A stretch of DNA of 61,614 nucleotides, from positions 1 through 61,614 of the IMG/VR virus record IMGVR_UViG_3300021957_006329; one strand, written 5' to 3'. The translations under genes and the position numbers were made by a program. Position 1 is the first letter of the stretch. Every line of letters begins with the position of its first letter. Under the pieces are notes generated by a model. The model was not told the DNA's origin. It saw nothing but the letters and a program-made list of their open reading frames with translations, and did not search any database. The DNA is from a virus. Below are positions 40,976 through 50,206 of the stretch, in pieces.

Positions 40976-41845
40976 TTAGTATATATCTTGTAACTTACAA
41001 CTCTCAACGTACCCAGCGTTGGCGATGTTATAAGTTTGTGTTCTAGAGTTTTGCATGTGCATGTGAAGTGTTTTTATATCCACACAAGGGTTGTATATTG
41101 AACGTTGGTAATGCTTGTACACTTCACTCAATTTGCTGTCGCATGCCACTTTTCCCATATGTATTAGCTCCAGTTCTGATGGTATCAATATTGGTGTTTT
41201 GAAGCACCAAGTATCTTGTGAATATTTGTTAGGTTGTTCATGTTCATGAAATATTGATATATCTGTTTCTGATACAAACTCCCATCGTGTCAGAGCCAGG
41301 AGATTGTTGTTCATATTGATCGATTGTAGTTTATGCACATCGTCTGTTACTACAATGTCTCCATTACATACACACCATAGCGCGCGGCTCTTCTGGGTGT
41401 TGCAGTATTCAAATAGTGTTTTGAAACTAGGTCTCCCATCATGTGGTACGATTGTCAATTTTTCATGAGGAGATATGAAATGTTCTATTTCGCCTCCGCA
41501 ATTATCCCACATAACGTGTACATGGTTAACATGTGGGTTGTTTAAATTTAGTTGCAACGCGAGTTTGTACTCTTCTACACGCTGTGGGTTTTTATCTACA
41601 TACAGACTAGTCAATATATTAACTGATATATCATTATGATGTTTATGATATGCATTTGTTACATGTTTTTCAATTTCTTTATAATTTATGTCTTTTAATC
41701 GTATATGCCGGCCTTCAAATCTCCCGTTTGTTACCCAATGTTGCTCAGCTTTAGTAACATCATAGCCAAACGCCTGCTTCAAATCCGGGTATGAATTTAA
41801 ATAATCTATAAAATCAATTCTACCTATGTCCGGGTACTTTATCAA
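40976..41845 (-). CDS. glycosyltransferase-like protein with YPDL module and SQDTW motif
   Basis: 289 aa. The N-terminal 45 residues are one YPDL...HWxxxGRxEGR module (FIDYLNSYPDLKQAFG, then HWVTNGRFEGR), shared with the proteins at 43732 and 46062. The remainder has VHVMWDNCGGE, VCNGDIVVTDD, ALTRWE, SQDTWCF and IKTLHMH, and is related to the protein at 6949-7605. GT-A-like function is inferred. The only start available near the upstream stop is TTG 41845; no in-frame ATG exists until deep in the gene. Confidence 0.6.
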   Translation of the reverse strand: MIKYPDIGRIDFIDYLNSYPDLKQAFGYDVTKAEQHWVTNGRFEGRHIRLKDINYKEIEKHVTNAYHKHHNDISVNILTSLYVDKNPQRVEEYKLALQLNLNNPHVNHVHVMWDNCGGEIEHFISPHEKLTIVPHDGRPSFKTLFEYCNTQKSRALWCVCNGDIVVTDDVHKLQSINMNNNLLALTRWEFVSETDISIFHEHEQPNKYSQDTWCFKTPILIPSELELIHMGKVACDSKLSEVYKHYQRSIYNPCVDIKTLHMHMQNSRTQTYNIANAGYVESCKLQDIY

Positions 41846-41847
41846 TT

Positions 41848-42768
41848 TTAGTCTTTCATTATTCCATTTCCATAGTAACGAGACACATCCGGGCGGATAT
41901 CTTTAGGTATTTTGAAAATTCCGGAAGATGGTTTTTGCATTTCCGGGGTAATATTAAACAATATATTTATACCACTACCTATTGTTATTTTAGTAACATC
42001 ACCTATTATCCTGTCTGATACTATCGGAGCTAATGCCCCGCATGCGAGTATTACAACATCATATGTATCTATTATTTTGTTTATCTCATTAACGACGCGG
42101 TCTGTAGTGACCATATGATTCACATCCGGACCGGAGTTTCCAAAGCATGAGGGATATTCTACATATCCGATGCTAGATATATTATGATTATTATTTTTAA
42201 TATACTGCTCTTCACACGTTTTTCCCATATTACTTACAATTAAGACTCTCTTGTTATTACAAGCATTAACACAGAGTTTAAGTGACTCATCATACCAGTT
42301 ATTAATATCTTGAGTCATTGGTTCAAAAATCTTCGCGGTGTTGATTTCTAAATCCGGTTTGTGCCAGGTGTTCCAATTCCAGTTACCAACATGAGTTGCT
42401 ACATAACAATGTTTATACTCTTCTATAAATGTTTTCATGTTTGCATTACATTGTATACCAGAGTGCATGAGAACTAAAGGGAATGATGAGTTCTTTAATG
42501 CGGTTTTGTAACTATCGATCCATTGCTCCAATGCCGGAGAATTGACTATATCATCTAGGCCCTGTTCATCATTACCGTGTATATCAATTGTACTATCATA
42601 CAACCCGGCGGTATTGTACAGCCATCTACATGCCCACTTCATGTTTTTCCACGGATTATTCATCCATTGTATGCTATCTAATTTACCCTTTTCTTTCAAG
42701 TGATGAAGGTACAGTAGACCACCTTCTGAGCACCCGACCCGATTGAAGCTGTAATTATTATCTTTCAT
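41848..42768 (-). CDS. hypothetical glycan-cluster protein, possible GT-D fold
   Basis: 306 aa. The segment YDVVILACGALAPIVSDRI followed by KITIGSGINILF recalls the conserved core of GT-D (DUF1792-type) glycosyltransferases (xxISxGPxAxxLAxxL...DxG), but the match is partial. The N-terminal half holds Trp/Asn-rich stretches and no membrane segment. It is tightly packed between glycan genes (2 to 4 nt gaps). The function is not assigned. Confidence 0.45.
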   Translation of the reverse strand: MKDNNYSFNRVGCSEGGLLYLHHLKEKGKLDSIQWMNNPWKNMKWACRWLYNTAGLYDSTIDIHGNDEQGLDDIVNSPALEQWIDSYKTALKNSSFPLVLMHSGIQCNANMKTFIEEYKHCYVATHVGNWNWNTWHKPDLEINTAKIFEPMTQDINNWYDESLKLCVNACNNKRVLIVSNMGKTCEEQYIKNNNHNISSIGYVEYPSCFGNSGPDVNHMVTTDRVVNEINKIIDTYDVVILACGALAPIVSDRIIGDVTKITIGSGINILFNITPEMQKPSSGIFKIPKDIRPDVSRYYGNGIMKD

Positions 42769-42772
42769 ATAT

Positions 42773-43687
42773 TTAACAATTATTTTCTATGTCTAGATTT
42801 CTAAATGTAAAGCTGTCTAAATGGTTGGGGAATGTTTCAAATTGAATCTTTTGTTCAGTATACACCTGGTAATATGACTTAATTATATTCACATTACCAA
42901 TCACTTTATTAGTGTGAAGGCATGGTTGATAGTTCTTTATATCAAAATTAAGCTGTTGCTTTACTGAGCTGTACATTAAAGATCTAGTATCAGTGACTTG
43001 TATATTAATGATACCATCCCCTTCATAAAAAGGTTTATAATTATCTACAAGCTCTAACTCTACTAACTGGGAGAGGATATAATTGTAAATATAATTTGTA
43101 GGGTGATTGATAGAATAAAATAATAACTTATCACGCCAGTTATTTTTTATATACTGAGATATTGTAATGGGGATTGCTTCCGGATAATCACTTACTGCTA
43201 TATCTTCTCTATCCTTCAAGAGCTGTATCGTACCGGAAATATGATCTAGTAGTTCCCGGGTTTCAATATAGTCCGGGTTATTTACTACTTCGTCTTGAAA
43301 GGAATGTATATCCTTATTGTTTATATGATATTTTATCAGATTTAAATATTGATAGTCACACGGGGTAGTAACTAGCTCTCCATGGATAGTTTTAATGTAT
43401 ACCTGGTCTGGAAAATATACACCACAAAATATGGATGGTATTAAAATTAAATGTGAATCCTTTCTCTTGGTTTTAAGTATAAATTCCGTGTCTAGATATG
43501 ATTTCCCTCTATAACCAGGTTTAATAGGCTGCGTAATAATTATATCCGCTGCTTTAATTAGTTTAGTGAATTGGTCCTGAGTCATATCTGTCACATAACA
43601 CAGAACACAATTCCGTTTCATATTAGCAAACGTATTAGAGTTGGCTAACCTAGAAGTTTGGCAGTTTCCGTAAAATAATATGTTCAT
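42773..43687 (-). CDS. WcbI-like polysaccharide biosynthesis protein
   Basis: 304 aa. The N-terminus MNILFYGNCQTSRLAN has the GNCQ loop of the WcbI family. IIITQPIKPGYRG and LILIPSIFCGVYFPD are further conserved strands of that family. The protein is longer than the related one at 6371-6934. WcbI acts in capsule biosynthesis in Burkholderia; its exact reaction is not settled as far as I know. This gene, unlike most, has a leader of about 20 nt between its TATAAATA box and the ATG, with AAGG near the start. Confidence 0.7.
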   Translation of the reverse strand: MNILFYGNCQTSRLANSNTFANMKRNCVLCYVTDMTQDQFTKLIKAADIIITQPIKPGYRGKSYLDTEFILKTKRKDSHLILIPSIFCGVYFPDQVYIKTIHGELVTTPCDYQYLNLIKYHINNKDIHSFQDEVVNNPDYIETRELLDHISGTIQLLKDREDIAVSDYPEAIPITISQYIKNNWRDKLLFYSINHPTNYIYNYILSQLVELELVDNYKPFYEGDGIINIQVTDTRSLMYSSVKQQLNFDIKNYQPCLHTNKVIGNVNIIKSYYQVYTEQKIQFETFPNHLDSFTFRNLDIENNC

Positions 43688-43707
43688 TTGGCCTTAGTTA
43701 CTATTAA

Positions 43708-43715
43708 TATTTATA
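43708..43715 (-). promoter_or_regulatory. late promoter TATAAATA (minus)
   Basis: Exact box, 20 nt before ATG 43687. It is one of the few late boxes with room for a leader. Confidence 0.6.
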
Positions 43716-43731
43716 TAAGGTTTTATATAAA

Positions 43732-46065
43732 TCACTCATGTATGTTTAGGTTATATTGCTTTAATAAAAACTGTTTTTTAGTGTTTACATTTTTTGTTCG
43801 ACCGTATGATCTGTTATTTATAAGGTAAAATGCTAATGGTTTAGAGTTGCCCTTAGCTATGTTTAAGTTCATGTCAATACACTTCAACCATAAAGCATAA
43901 TCTGCAACACTACCATACATTTCCTCATTAAAATATCCAACAATTTCATGTATATCCCTCCGCCATACAGGGCAGGAATGACACGGGTTCCTGGTATCTT
44001 TTGTACTTTTATCCCATAAATCAGATATATGTAACGGTTGACCAATCTCACGTTCAGCAAACCATACATGATCTGAGTTTAGATATTTTGTTTTATAAAC
44101 GGGGAGATACTTACTACCTACATACACAGGTGCATATGTAACATCTACAGTAGGTGTACTATCCATATAGTTTATCATTTCCATCGAAAAATCTGGGTGG
44201 TGCCTATCATCTAGATTGGCGTTTGTAATATATCGCCCAATAGATTGTTTAATTGCTATCTCCCAGCACTTGTAAATTCCTGGATCCTTTTCCTTAGATA
44301 TATTGATTAATTTAACGTTATGATTTGTCTTTTCAAACTCTACTATCTTTTTTTGGGTTTCTTTTGAGTGTGAATCATATATATTAACAATAATTAACTC
44401 TAATTGTTCCGGATGTTTATAATTTTGATTTGTAAAGTCTTTACAGAAATCACTAAAATATTTATCGGCGTTATATAATGACGTTATCCAGGATAGTTTA
44501 ACAAGTGAGTTGTCATTTTCTAATTTCTTCAAATCGTAGCATATTTTCTGATTGAAAGTTCGCTGAGATATATGAGTTTTATCTAGTTTTTTGAGGTAAT
44601 CATTTGTTCGTTGAACTAGTTTGTTAAATTGTTCGACTGTTAAACATTCAATATCAGATATATCATCATAAAACATAGGATATTTGGCACCTATATACTG
44701 TTCAAAACTGGGATGTCTATTTAAAATCACCGGTGTTTCACACCGGATACACTCTAATAAAAGGTTGCTAGCCGTAACATCAAATGCATCCATATATAAT
44801 ATATTCTCTTTGAAGATTTTTACATATTCGTTATCCTCTAAGTGACCTACAAATGTAACATTTTTCATCGCCGGGGTGATTATATCAGTGAAGCAGCTAA
44901 AATCTTTTTTAACTAAAACATTTTTATTCAAACATACTGGTAATTTGATATCATTGAATGTTTTTAAATTTCTCATCCACCACCCTATATGATATATTTT
45001 TTTATTATTTGACCTGGTGTACGAGTTATAGTCAAATCTAGTGGTTATATTATCTGTGATGGGATGATTAGCGGATAATATTTTATTTTTTAAAAATGGA
45101 TATTTTTGTTGTATTTCAGGAGAGGTTAAATATTTTTTATGTGTCTGTGAGACTGTATATATGTATATACATTTGTCCATTAAGTCCATGTCACAATTAC
45201 CGTAATATGCATCATTACTTATAAGTACTTGATCTGTGTTTTGCGATAATAATCCGTTAAAGTTACCTGGATTATTAGCTATTTGTGTATTTAGTTCAGA
45301 TAGAGTTTTAGGGGTTGTATTTTTGTACTTGGATTCCCATTCAACAAATGGTGGGTTGTGTACAAATGTTATAAGCTTTACATCTTTATCTAAAATGGTG
45401 TGAATTATTTGCCGTCTCTTCTCTAAGTCCCGGCCCCAGGTGGTCAGTTCCTCTAGCCACGGATTGAAGTAAATATCATGTTGGTATTTACGTGTGAATA
45501 TACTTTGGTTTTTTAATTCTTGATATAAGCTAGTCATTACACCTTTCCAACCGTAAAGGTGTGTACCGAACCATTCTTGCGCGATAGAGCTATCCATTAA
45601 CATACTTGAATTGCCTAGCTCCCAATCCCTGTAACGCGGCAGCTTTGATATTGTTGTATTTACTACGGGCCTAGAACCATTTCGATTTTCATATCTACCG
45701 AATGTCATCCAATGCTGGAATGCACGAGATGTTGTATTGTACCCAGCTGCAACAACATCCGGGTACTGCTGCATATAATAGTTAGCATCAAAAATCTGTA
45801 CCGGAGGCTTCTTCACGATGTCCTCAGATAGTGATGCATCTTTATGACCGTGAATATTCTCTATAGCTGTAGCAAGATCTATATTGTTAGATTTCATTAA
45901 ACTATATATATCAACATCCGGGTATAACGATTTAAGATATTTTTCAGATGTTATTCTGTTCTCTTTTTGTCCATTAGTTATATAATGCTTTTGCAGACTA
46001 TTTACACTCAACCCATGTAGATCTTTATATGCAGCTGAATAGAAATGTGGGTCAAACAAGCTCAT
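43732..46065 (-). CDS. multidomain glycosyltransferase with YPDV modules
   Basis: 777 aa. Residues 1-130 carry YPDV-type modules: FDPHFYSAAYKDL...HYITNGQKENR, a degenerate middle copy, and FDANYYMQQYPDV...HWMTFGRYENR. Residues 170-480 look like a GT-B glycosyltransferase, with LITFVHNPPFVEWE, then HIGWWMRNLKTF and LLLECIRCETPVILN. Residues 530-777 are a GT2 domain (LSWITSLYNADKYFSDF, IGRYITNANLDDRHHPDF). Two catalytic domains in one chain suggest it adds two sugars in turn. It overlaps the upstream gene by ATGA. Confidence 0.8.
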   Translation of the reverse strand: MSLFDPHFYSAAYKDLHGLSVNSLQKHYITNGQKENRITSEKYLKSLYPDVDIYSLMKSNNIDLATAIENIHGHKDASLSEDIVKKPPVQIFDANYYMQQYPDVVAAGYNTTSRAFQHWMTFGRYENRNGSRPVVNTTISKLPRYRDWELGNSSMLMDSSIAQEWFGTHLYGWKGVMTSLYQELKNQSIFTRKYQHDIYFNPWLEELTTWGRDLEKRRQIIHTILDKDVKLITFVHNPPFVEWESKYKNTTPKTLSELNTQIANNPGNFNGLLSQNTDQVLISNDAYYGNCDMDLMDKCIYIYTVSQTHKKYLTSPEIQQKYPFLKNKILSANHPITDNITTRFDYNSYTRSNNKKIYHIGWWMRNLKTFNDIKLPVCLNKNVLVKKDFSCFTDIITPAMKNVTFVGHLEDNEYVKIFKENILYMDAFDVTASNLLLECIRCETPVILNRHPSFEQYIGAKYPMFYDDISDIECLTVEQFNKLVQRTNDYLKKLDKTHISQRTFNQKICYDLKKLENDNSLVKLSWITSLYNADKYFSDFCKDFTNQNYKHPEQLELIIVNIYDSHSKETQKKIVEFEKTNHNVKLINISKEKDPGIYKCWEIAIKQSIGRYITNANLDDRHHPDFSMEMINYMDSTPTVDVTYAPVYVGSKYLPVYKTKYLNSDHVWFAEREIGQPLHISDLWDKSTKDTRNPCHSCPVWRRDIHEIVGYFNEEMYGSVADYALWLKCIDMNLNIAKGNSKPLAFYLINNRSYGRTKNVNTKKQFLLKQYNLNIHE

Positions 46066-46790
46066 GAGGTAACATACACCTGGTTTTTATATATCGTTTG
46101 GTTATTATATTCAAAATTTTCTTTAGGTTTATTATCGTTTATATATTTGTTTAAACTATTTAAAAATGTTGAACATAGATTTAAATTATTATTTAATGTT
46201 AAGTACCACTCTTCTGCAGATATAAAATGTTCTTGCTCTATAGATAGATATGTTATATTTTCTCTAGAAAGTTGTAAACATTTCAACAGGTCAGAATCAT
46301 TTGTATAGTAAAAATAAATATGAAATTCAGGATATTGTCCGGAAATCTGGTTCAAATTATCAAACATAGCTGTATCATGTTCTCCAGGTTGGTAGTTAAT
46401 TATCAAAGCGAATCTATTATATACTGTAGAGCTCTCCTTTGTAAACTCTTTTTCTCCCGGGGATGAATCTGATGATACTGCGATTGGCTGTGGGGTTTCA
46501 GAAACCGCTGAGGAGTGGTTTATGGCTCTACCTTCAGCAAAGCCGTGTGTCATATAATGTAATTTTGCATGTAACTCATTATTAGGTACATCAGTATATT
46601 CTCTTTTGTAAAATGTAATGTCAAAGTCCGGGGCATTATTATCAAAATATTGGTCCATTACGTATTGATTTGGTACTCTGTTTTCTTTCTTTCCGGATGA
46701 GTCATAATGTGTCTGTAGTTTGTCATCCGGAAGGAATCTCAAATCTGGGTACAGTTTTCTATAAAATTTTATATCAACAATGTTACTCAT
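46062..46790 (-). CDS. YPDL-module protein of the glycan cluster (242 aa)
   Basis: ATG 46790 overlaps the upstream stop (ATGA), so I use it rather than the longer frame from 46814. Two modules occupy about residues 1-90 (VDIKFYRKLYPDL...HYDSSGKKENR and FDITFYKREYTDV...HYMTHGFAEGR). The C-terminal half, starting after a Ser/Pro-rich linker, has FALIINYQPGEHDTAMFDNL, an alpha/beta pattern I cannot name. It is coupled to the two-domain glycosyltransferase downstream and may form a complex with it. Confidence 0.6.
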   Translation of the reverse strand: MSNIVDIKFYRKLYPDLRFLPDDKLQTHYDSSGKKENRVPNQYVMDQYFDNNAPDFDITFYKREYTDVPNNELHAKLHYMTHGFAEGRAINHSSAVSETPQPIAVSSDSSPGEKEFTKESSTVYNRFALIINYQPGEHDTAMFDNLNQISGQYPEFHIYFYYTNDSDLLKCLQLSRENITYLSIEQEHFISAEEWYLTLNNNLNLCSTFLNSLNKYINDNKPKENFEYNNQTIYKNQVYVTS

Positions 46791-47761
46791 AACAACCAAA
46801 ACGCGCGTTCCCATGCATGTGCTAATGTACCGTCTGATTTTATAGGTTCCTCTTCAAATAATTTATCGTGTTCTCTCAAGTCTAAACTATTCTTAATATG
46901 TTCACAGTAATTTGATGTACACCAGAACATTGTACCTGCATGGAACTTATATACTTTCATGTTATTAATATTTAGCTTTATTTTAGTGTCTAGAAACTTC
47001 AGATTTTTATAGTTTATATTTGTTGATATATGCTTTTCTCGGATCTCAAATTTACTTACACTGGTTATGCCAGTGTCGGTATTATTTAAACAGTTGTTGT
47101 ACTTACTATAATTCTCCGGTTTTAATAATCTTTCTAGATAAAACTCGCGCCAATTGTCATGTAAATATGTGGTTTTTTTAGTGTGTATTTTACATATCAT
47201 ATCATAACTCTTATACCAAGAGTTGGATATAAAATTTAAGAATGATCTAACATCTCTACCCCTATTTTGTGTCCAATTCAATATGATATTTACATTATAC
47301 TCTGCCCGGGTATTTTTAATCATTTGAACCGCGGTGTTAGTACTGTTTACATCACATAGATATACATACATATCGATACTGTCATTTACGTACTGGCTCA
47401 ATTTAACTACATGATTGTACATCTCTTGAAAAAACTCCGGGTAGTATACATAACATACAATTGCGATACGTATGTCTTTGCTATCAGTTATATTTTTAAT
47501 AGATACATCATTAAATACTCGCCCGGTGATATCTTTCGCATGTTTATGTAATTTTAACATATGTTTACAATCTGCTCCAGGTTTTATATATTTACATTTA
47601 CTATATACTTGAGACACCAATGATTTTACAGACTCATCAACATGGTCAGATATTATATAAATATCACCGGTATATAACGGGTTATTTTTTACATAGGTGT
47701 AAATAGTAACCACAGTCATATCATCATCATGATCATGTCTCAAATATACAGCTGAATTCAT
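46787..47761 (-). CDS. rhamnan synthesis F (RgpF)-like protein
   Basis: 324 aa. The C-terminal 200 residues match the RgpF pattern: NRGRDVRSFL, then ICKIHTKKT, WREFYLERLL, FHAGTMFWC and SDGTLAHAWERAF. RgpF-type proteins act in rhamnose-containing polysaccharide assembly in streptococci and in many O-antigen clusters. The N-terminal 80 residues are less conserved. Here rfbB at 7627 could supply the dTDP-sugar precursor. An AATAAATA box lies 6 nt before the ATG. Confidence 0.8.
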   Translation of the reverse strand: MNSAVYLRHDHDDDMTVVTIYTYVKNNPLYTGDIYIISDHVDESVKSLVSQVYSKCKYIKPGADCKHMLKLHKHAKDITGRVFNDVSIKNITDSKDIRIAIVCYVYYPEFFQEMYNHVVKLSQYVNDSIDMYVYLCDVNSTNTAVQMIKNTRAEYNVNIILNWTQNRGRDVRSFLNFISNSWYKSYDMICKIHTKKTTYLHDNWREFYLERLLKPENYSKYNNCLNNTDTGITSVSKFEIREKHISTNINYKNLKFLDTKIKLNINNMKVYKFHAGTMFWCTSNYCEHIKNSLDLREHDKLFEEEPIKSDGTLAHAWERAFWLL

Positions 47762-47766
47762 TTAAT

Positions 47767-48570
47767 TTATTTATTGGTTTTAAAGTTTAAAATCCATTGT
47801 TGCTTGTCTGTATCTAGTGCATCGAACCATGGTTTCAATTTGTATGTATAATCGTATTGTAATCGATATTTCGCCTGAGTGGAACGAGTGCGTGTTTGAC
47901 TCTCATGATGTATTGCAGAGACTTCATTTATATACCAGTTTATCCGACCGGAAATTATATATTTCATGTTGAGTTGTATATCTTCCCAACATTCAGTGAA
48001 TTGTGTATCAAAGCCGCCAATTTCATCGAAAGAATCCTTACTAGTCATCATGAACGCGGCAGTGTTACCAGTAATCGCGCCTGTGTCATGTCTCTTATTG
48101 TACTCTCCATATCCTCGATGTGTACATTGTAACAATCCGGAAGAGTCCACATACGCAATCTGACCAGCATGTTGTGTGGCTCCGTTCGCAAATTTCAAAT
48201 GACAACCTACGCTTCCGATATGTTTGTTTGACACGATCCAGTCATACATTGGATCGATACAATTTTCAGTGAGCTCCACATCATCATTACAAAATAGTAT
48301 GTACGGTTCTTCGACAAGGTGCTTCACTATGTCGTTGTTGTTTGCAGCAAAATGATACTCAGGTAGACTATACATCGCACAAGTAGGTTTATCAAACAGT
48401 GCTGCGAGGTTGGCTCGATTGATGTTGATGTTGACCTCGTCGCTGCCTGTGTCTCCAACATATATTTTGTAACTTGTGGTGATGGTGTGTTTGGCAATAC
48501 TATCAACACACTGTTTTAATAGTTGAGGGTTGTTCTTGGTCAAAATTATAATTGCAACTTGCTTGGGCAT
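47767..48570 (-). CDS. glycosyltransferase family 2 protein
   Basis: 267 aa from ATG 48570; the longer frame would run into the divergent phoH gene. VAIIILTKNNPQLLKQCVDS is the GT2 start. YILFCNDDVELT carries the DDxE-type DxD motif, followed by GSVGCHLKF, then GNTAAFMM and FDEIGGFDTQFTECWEDIQL, which holds the ED of the acceptor site. This is the rhamnosyltransferase-like branch of GT2. First gene of the minus-strand glycan run and divergent from phoH, with only 17 nt between the two start codons. Confidence 0.85.
   Translation of the reverse strand: MPKQVAIIILTKNNPQLLKQCVDSIAKHTITTSYKIYVGDTGSDEVNININRANLAALFDKPTCAMYSLPEYHFAANNNDIVKHLVEEPYILFCNDDVELTENCIDPMYDWIVSNKHIGSVGCHLKFANGATQHAGQIAYVDSSGLLQCTHRGYGEYNKRHDTGAITGNTAAFMMTSKDSFDEIGGFDTQFTECWEDIQLNMKYIISGRINWYINEVSAIHHESQTRTRSTQAKYRLQYDYTYKLKPWFDALDTDKQQWILNFKTNK
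47768..47775 (-). promoter_or_regulatory. late promoter box AATAAATA (minus)
   Basis: Ends 6 nt before ATG 47761 and overlaps the stop codon of the upstream gene. Confidence 0.55.
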
Positions 48571-48580
48571 GGTATAATTA
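48552..48580 (+). promoter_or_regulatory. possible promoter of phoH
   Basis: TTGCAA, then TATAAT after 15 nt (48573-48578) or TAATTA after 17 nt (48575-48580, 7 nt before ATG 48588). Neither is ideal. The region overlaps the start of the divergent gene. Confidence 0.4.
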
Positions 48581-48587
48581 CTTACAC

Positions 48588-49304
48588 ATGAAAAAGAAAA
48601 AATCTCTTCCGGAAAAACATCAGCTGGGTACATTGGCATGGGACCTGGACTTCAAAATAAATTATGAGTTTAAATCAAACGATATTCATAAAAGTTTTGT
48701 TGGTAGCATGTTATCTTCAGACTCTAAAATGCTGTTTGTTGATGGCCCCGCCGGGACAGCAAAGACATATCTCGCGGTTTACGGAGCGTTATGTTTGTTG
48801 AAGAAGCATGCAGTTGAAGAGATCGTGTACATTCGAAGTGTGGTGGAGAGTGCCAGTAACAAGTTAGGGAGTCTACCGGGGGAGGTTGATGATAAATTTT
48901 TACCATGGAGCATGCCGTTGATTGAGAAACTAGATGAGCTTGTGAATATACCCGCGAGGAAAGAGCTGATGGAGCGTGGCTTCATCAATTGTTTACCGGT
49001 GAATTTCGTTCGTGGGTTGACATTTCATGACACGTTTGTCATAGTGGATGAAGCTCAAAACATGACAAGTAGCGAGTTGATAACAATATTGACTAGGTTT
49101 GGAGAGAATACAAAATTTGTTGTTGTAGGTGATAGCAAGCAACGAGACATTGGCAATCGCTCCGGGTTCAAACCAGTGATGAATTGTTTTGACAATGAGG
49201 AGTCAGACGCTCATGGTATCTACAACTTTGTGTTTGGTGAAGATGAGATAGTCCGGAGTAAAATTTTGAGATTCATTGTGTCGCAGTTGGAGAATATTGA
49301 ATGA
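48588..49304 (+). CDS. phoH: PhoH-like ATPase
   Basis: 238 aa. Walker A is DGPAGTAKT (about residues 46-54), Walker B FVIVDEAQN, and the PhoH signature VNFVRGLTFHDTF and GDSKQRDIG follow. PhoH is a P-loop NTPase related to the helicase core, common in marine phages. Its true role is not settled; links to RNA metabolism and phosphate stress are reported for the family. ATG 48588 is used because the longer frame from 48552 overlaps the divergent gene. The downstream glycosyltransferase overlaps by ATGA, an unusual pairing. Confidence 0.92.
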   Translation: MKKKKSLPEKHQLGTLAWDLDFKINYEFKSNDIHKSFVGSMLSSDSKMLFVDGPAGTAKTYLAVYGALCLLKKHAVEEIVYIRSVVESASNKLGSLPGEVDDKFLPWSMPLIEKLDELVNIPARKELMERGFINCLPVNFVRGLTFHDTFVIVDEAQNMTSSELITILTRFGENTKFVVVGDSKQRDIGNRSGFKPVMNCFDNEESDAHGIYNFVFGEDEIVRSKILRFIVSQLENIE

Positions 49305-50206
49305 ACATTGTTCATATGTCCCGAACACCTCTTGCCGGTGCTCCGAAGATGCTTTGTCGTGCGTTGCAAAAATATGATCAACGTTCGAATAAATACAACT
49401 ATATACATATAACCCCGGAAACTGTAAATGCTGCAGAAACAAAGCATCATGTAATGAATGCGGATATTATACATTGGCATAATGAGGTTTACTTCCCTAT
49501 CTACAACGCAGTAAAAAATAAAAAACATGTGATACAGTATCATAGTGAACCTGGAATAAGTGGTGTAGGTCGAGCCCCGGTTCCTAGCAACTTTCGGGAG
49601 CTTGTTATTGCTCAGTACCATTCAGCATTGAATTATTTCAAACACTGTACACCTGTTAGAAATATTATAGATATTAATTTAGATGTAGATATTTCCACCT
49701 ATCGACAATCTGATGTAATTATATGTTCATCGCTATCCACACACCGGTTTGGTGTGTGGCAAACAAAAGATGTTGAGAGACATGCACATGTAATGAGACG
49801 AGTAACTGAACATTTCAAAGGTAAAGTAAGTATATATTACAAGAATTTGAACAACTTACCATGGTCAGAGGTGATGAGACATAAATACAACAGCGACATT
49901 GTGTTAGATGAGTGTGTAACCCCTAGTTATCATCTAAGTTCATTAGAGGGTCTAGCATGCGGGAAACCCACTATATGCTGGGTAGATGATCGTGTAGAGA
50001 GAGAGTTACTCAAGAGCTGTAAAAGTGATACAAACCCGTTCATAGGTACGTATATCGGATGGTTAGAGGACTTTCTTGTTGATTTGATCGAGAAAGGTCC
50101 GGAAAATCTCTTACAAATAGGTAAAAAATCATATGAATGGTATAACAAGTACTGGAATTCGCACGATATAGTTGCTGAATTTAATGCGATATATAATGAT
50201 ATATGA
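49301..50206 (+). CDS. glycosyltransferase, GT-B type
   Basis: 301 aa. The N-terminus IVHMSRTPLAGAPKMLCRAL is like the acceptor-side Gly-rich loop of GT4 enzymes. ADIIHWHNEVYF follows. The C-terminal part YHLSSLEGLACGKPTICW is the conserved E-x7-E-like donor site (SLEGLACGKP). No membrane segment. It starts within the last codon of phoH (ATGA) and is itself followed by an overlapping GT2-like gene, so phoH and two glycosyltransferases form one transcription unit. Confidence 0.8.
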   Translation: MNIVHMSRTPLAGAPKMLCRALQKYDQRSNKYNYIHITPETVNAAETKHHVMNADIIHWHNEVYFPIYNAVKNKKHVIQYHSEPGISGVGRAPVPSNFRELVIAQYHSALNYFKHCTPVRNIIDINLDVDISTYRQSDVIICSSLSTHRFGVWQTKDVERHAHVMRRVTEHFKGKVSIYYKNLNNLPWSEVMRHKYNSDIVLDECVTPSYHLSSLEGLACGKPTICWVDDRVERELLKSCKSDTNPFIGTYIGWLEDFLVDLIEKGPENLLQIGKKSYEWYNKYWNSHDIVAEFNAIYNDI

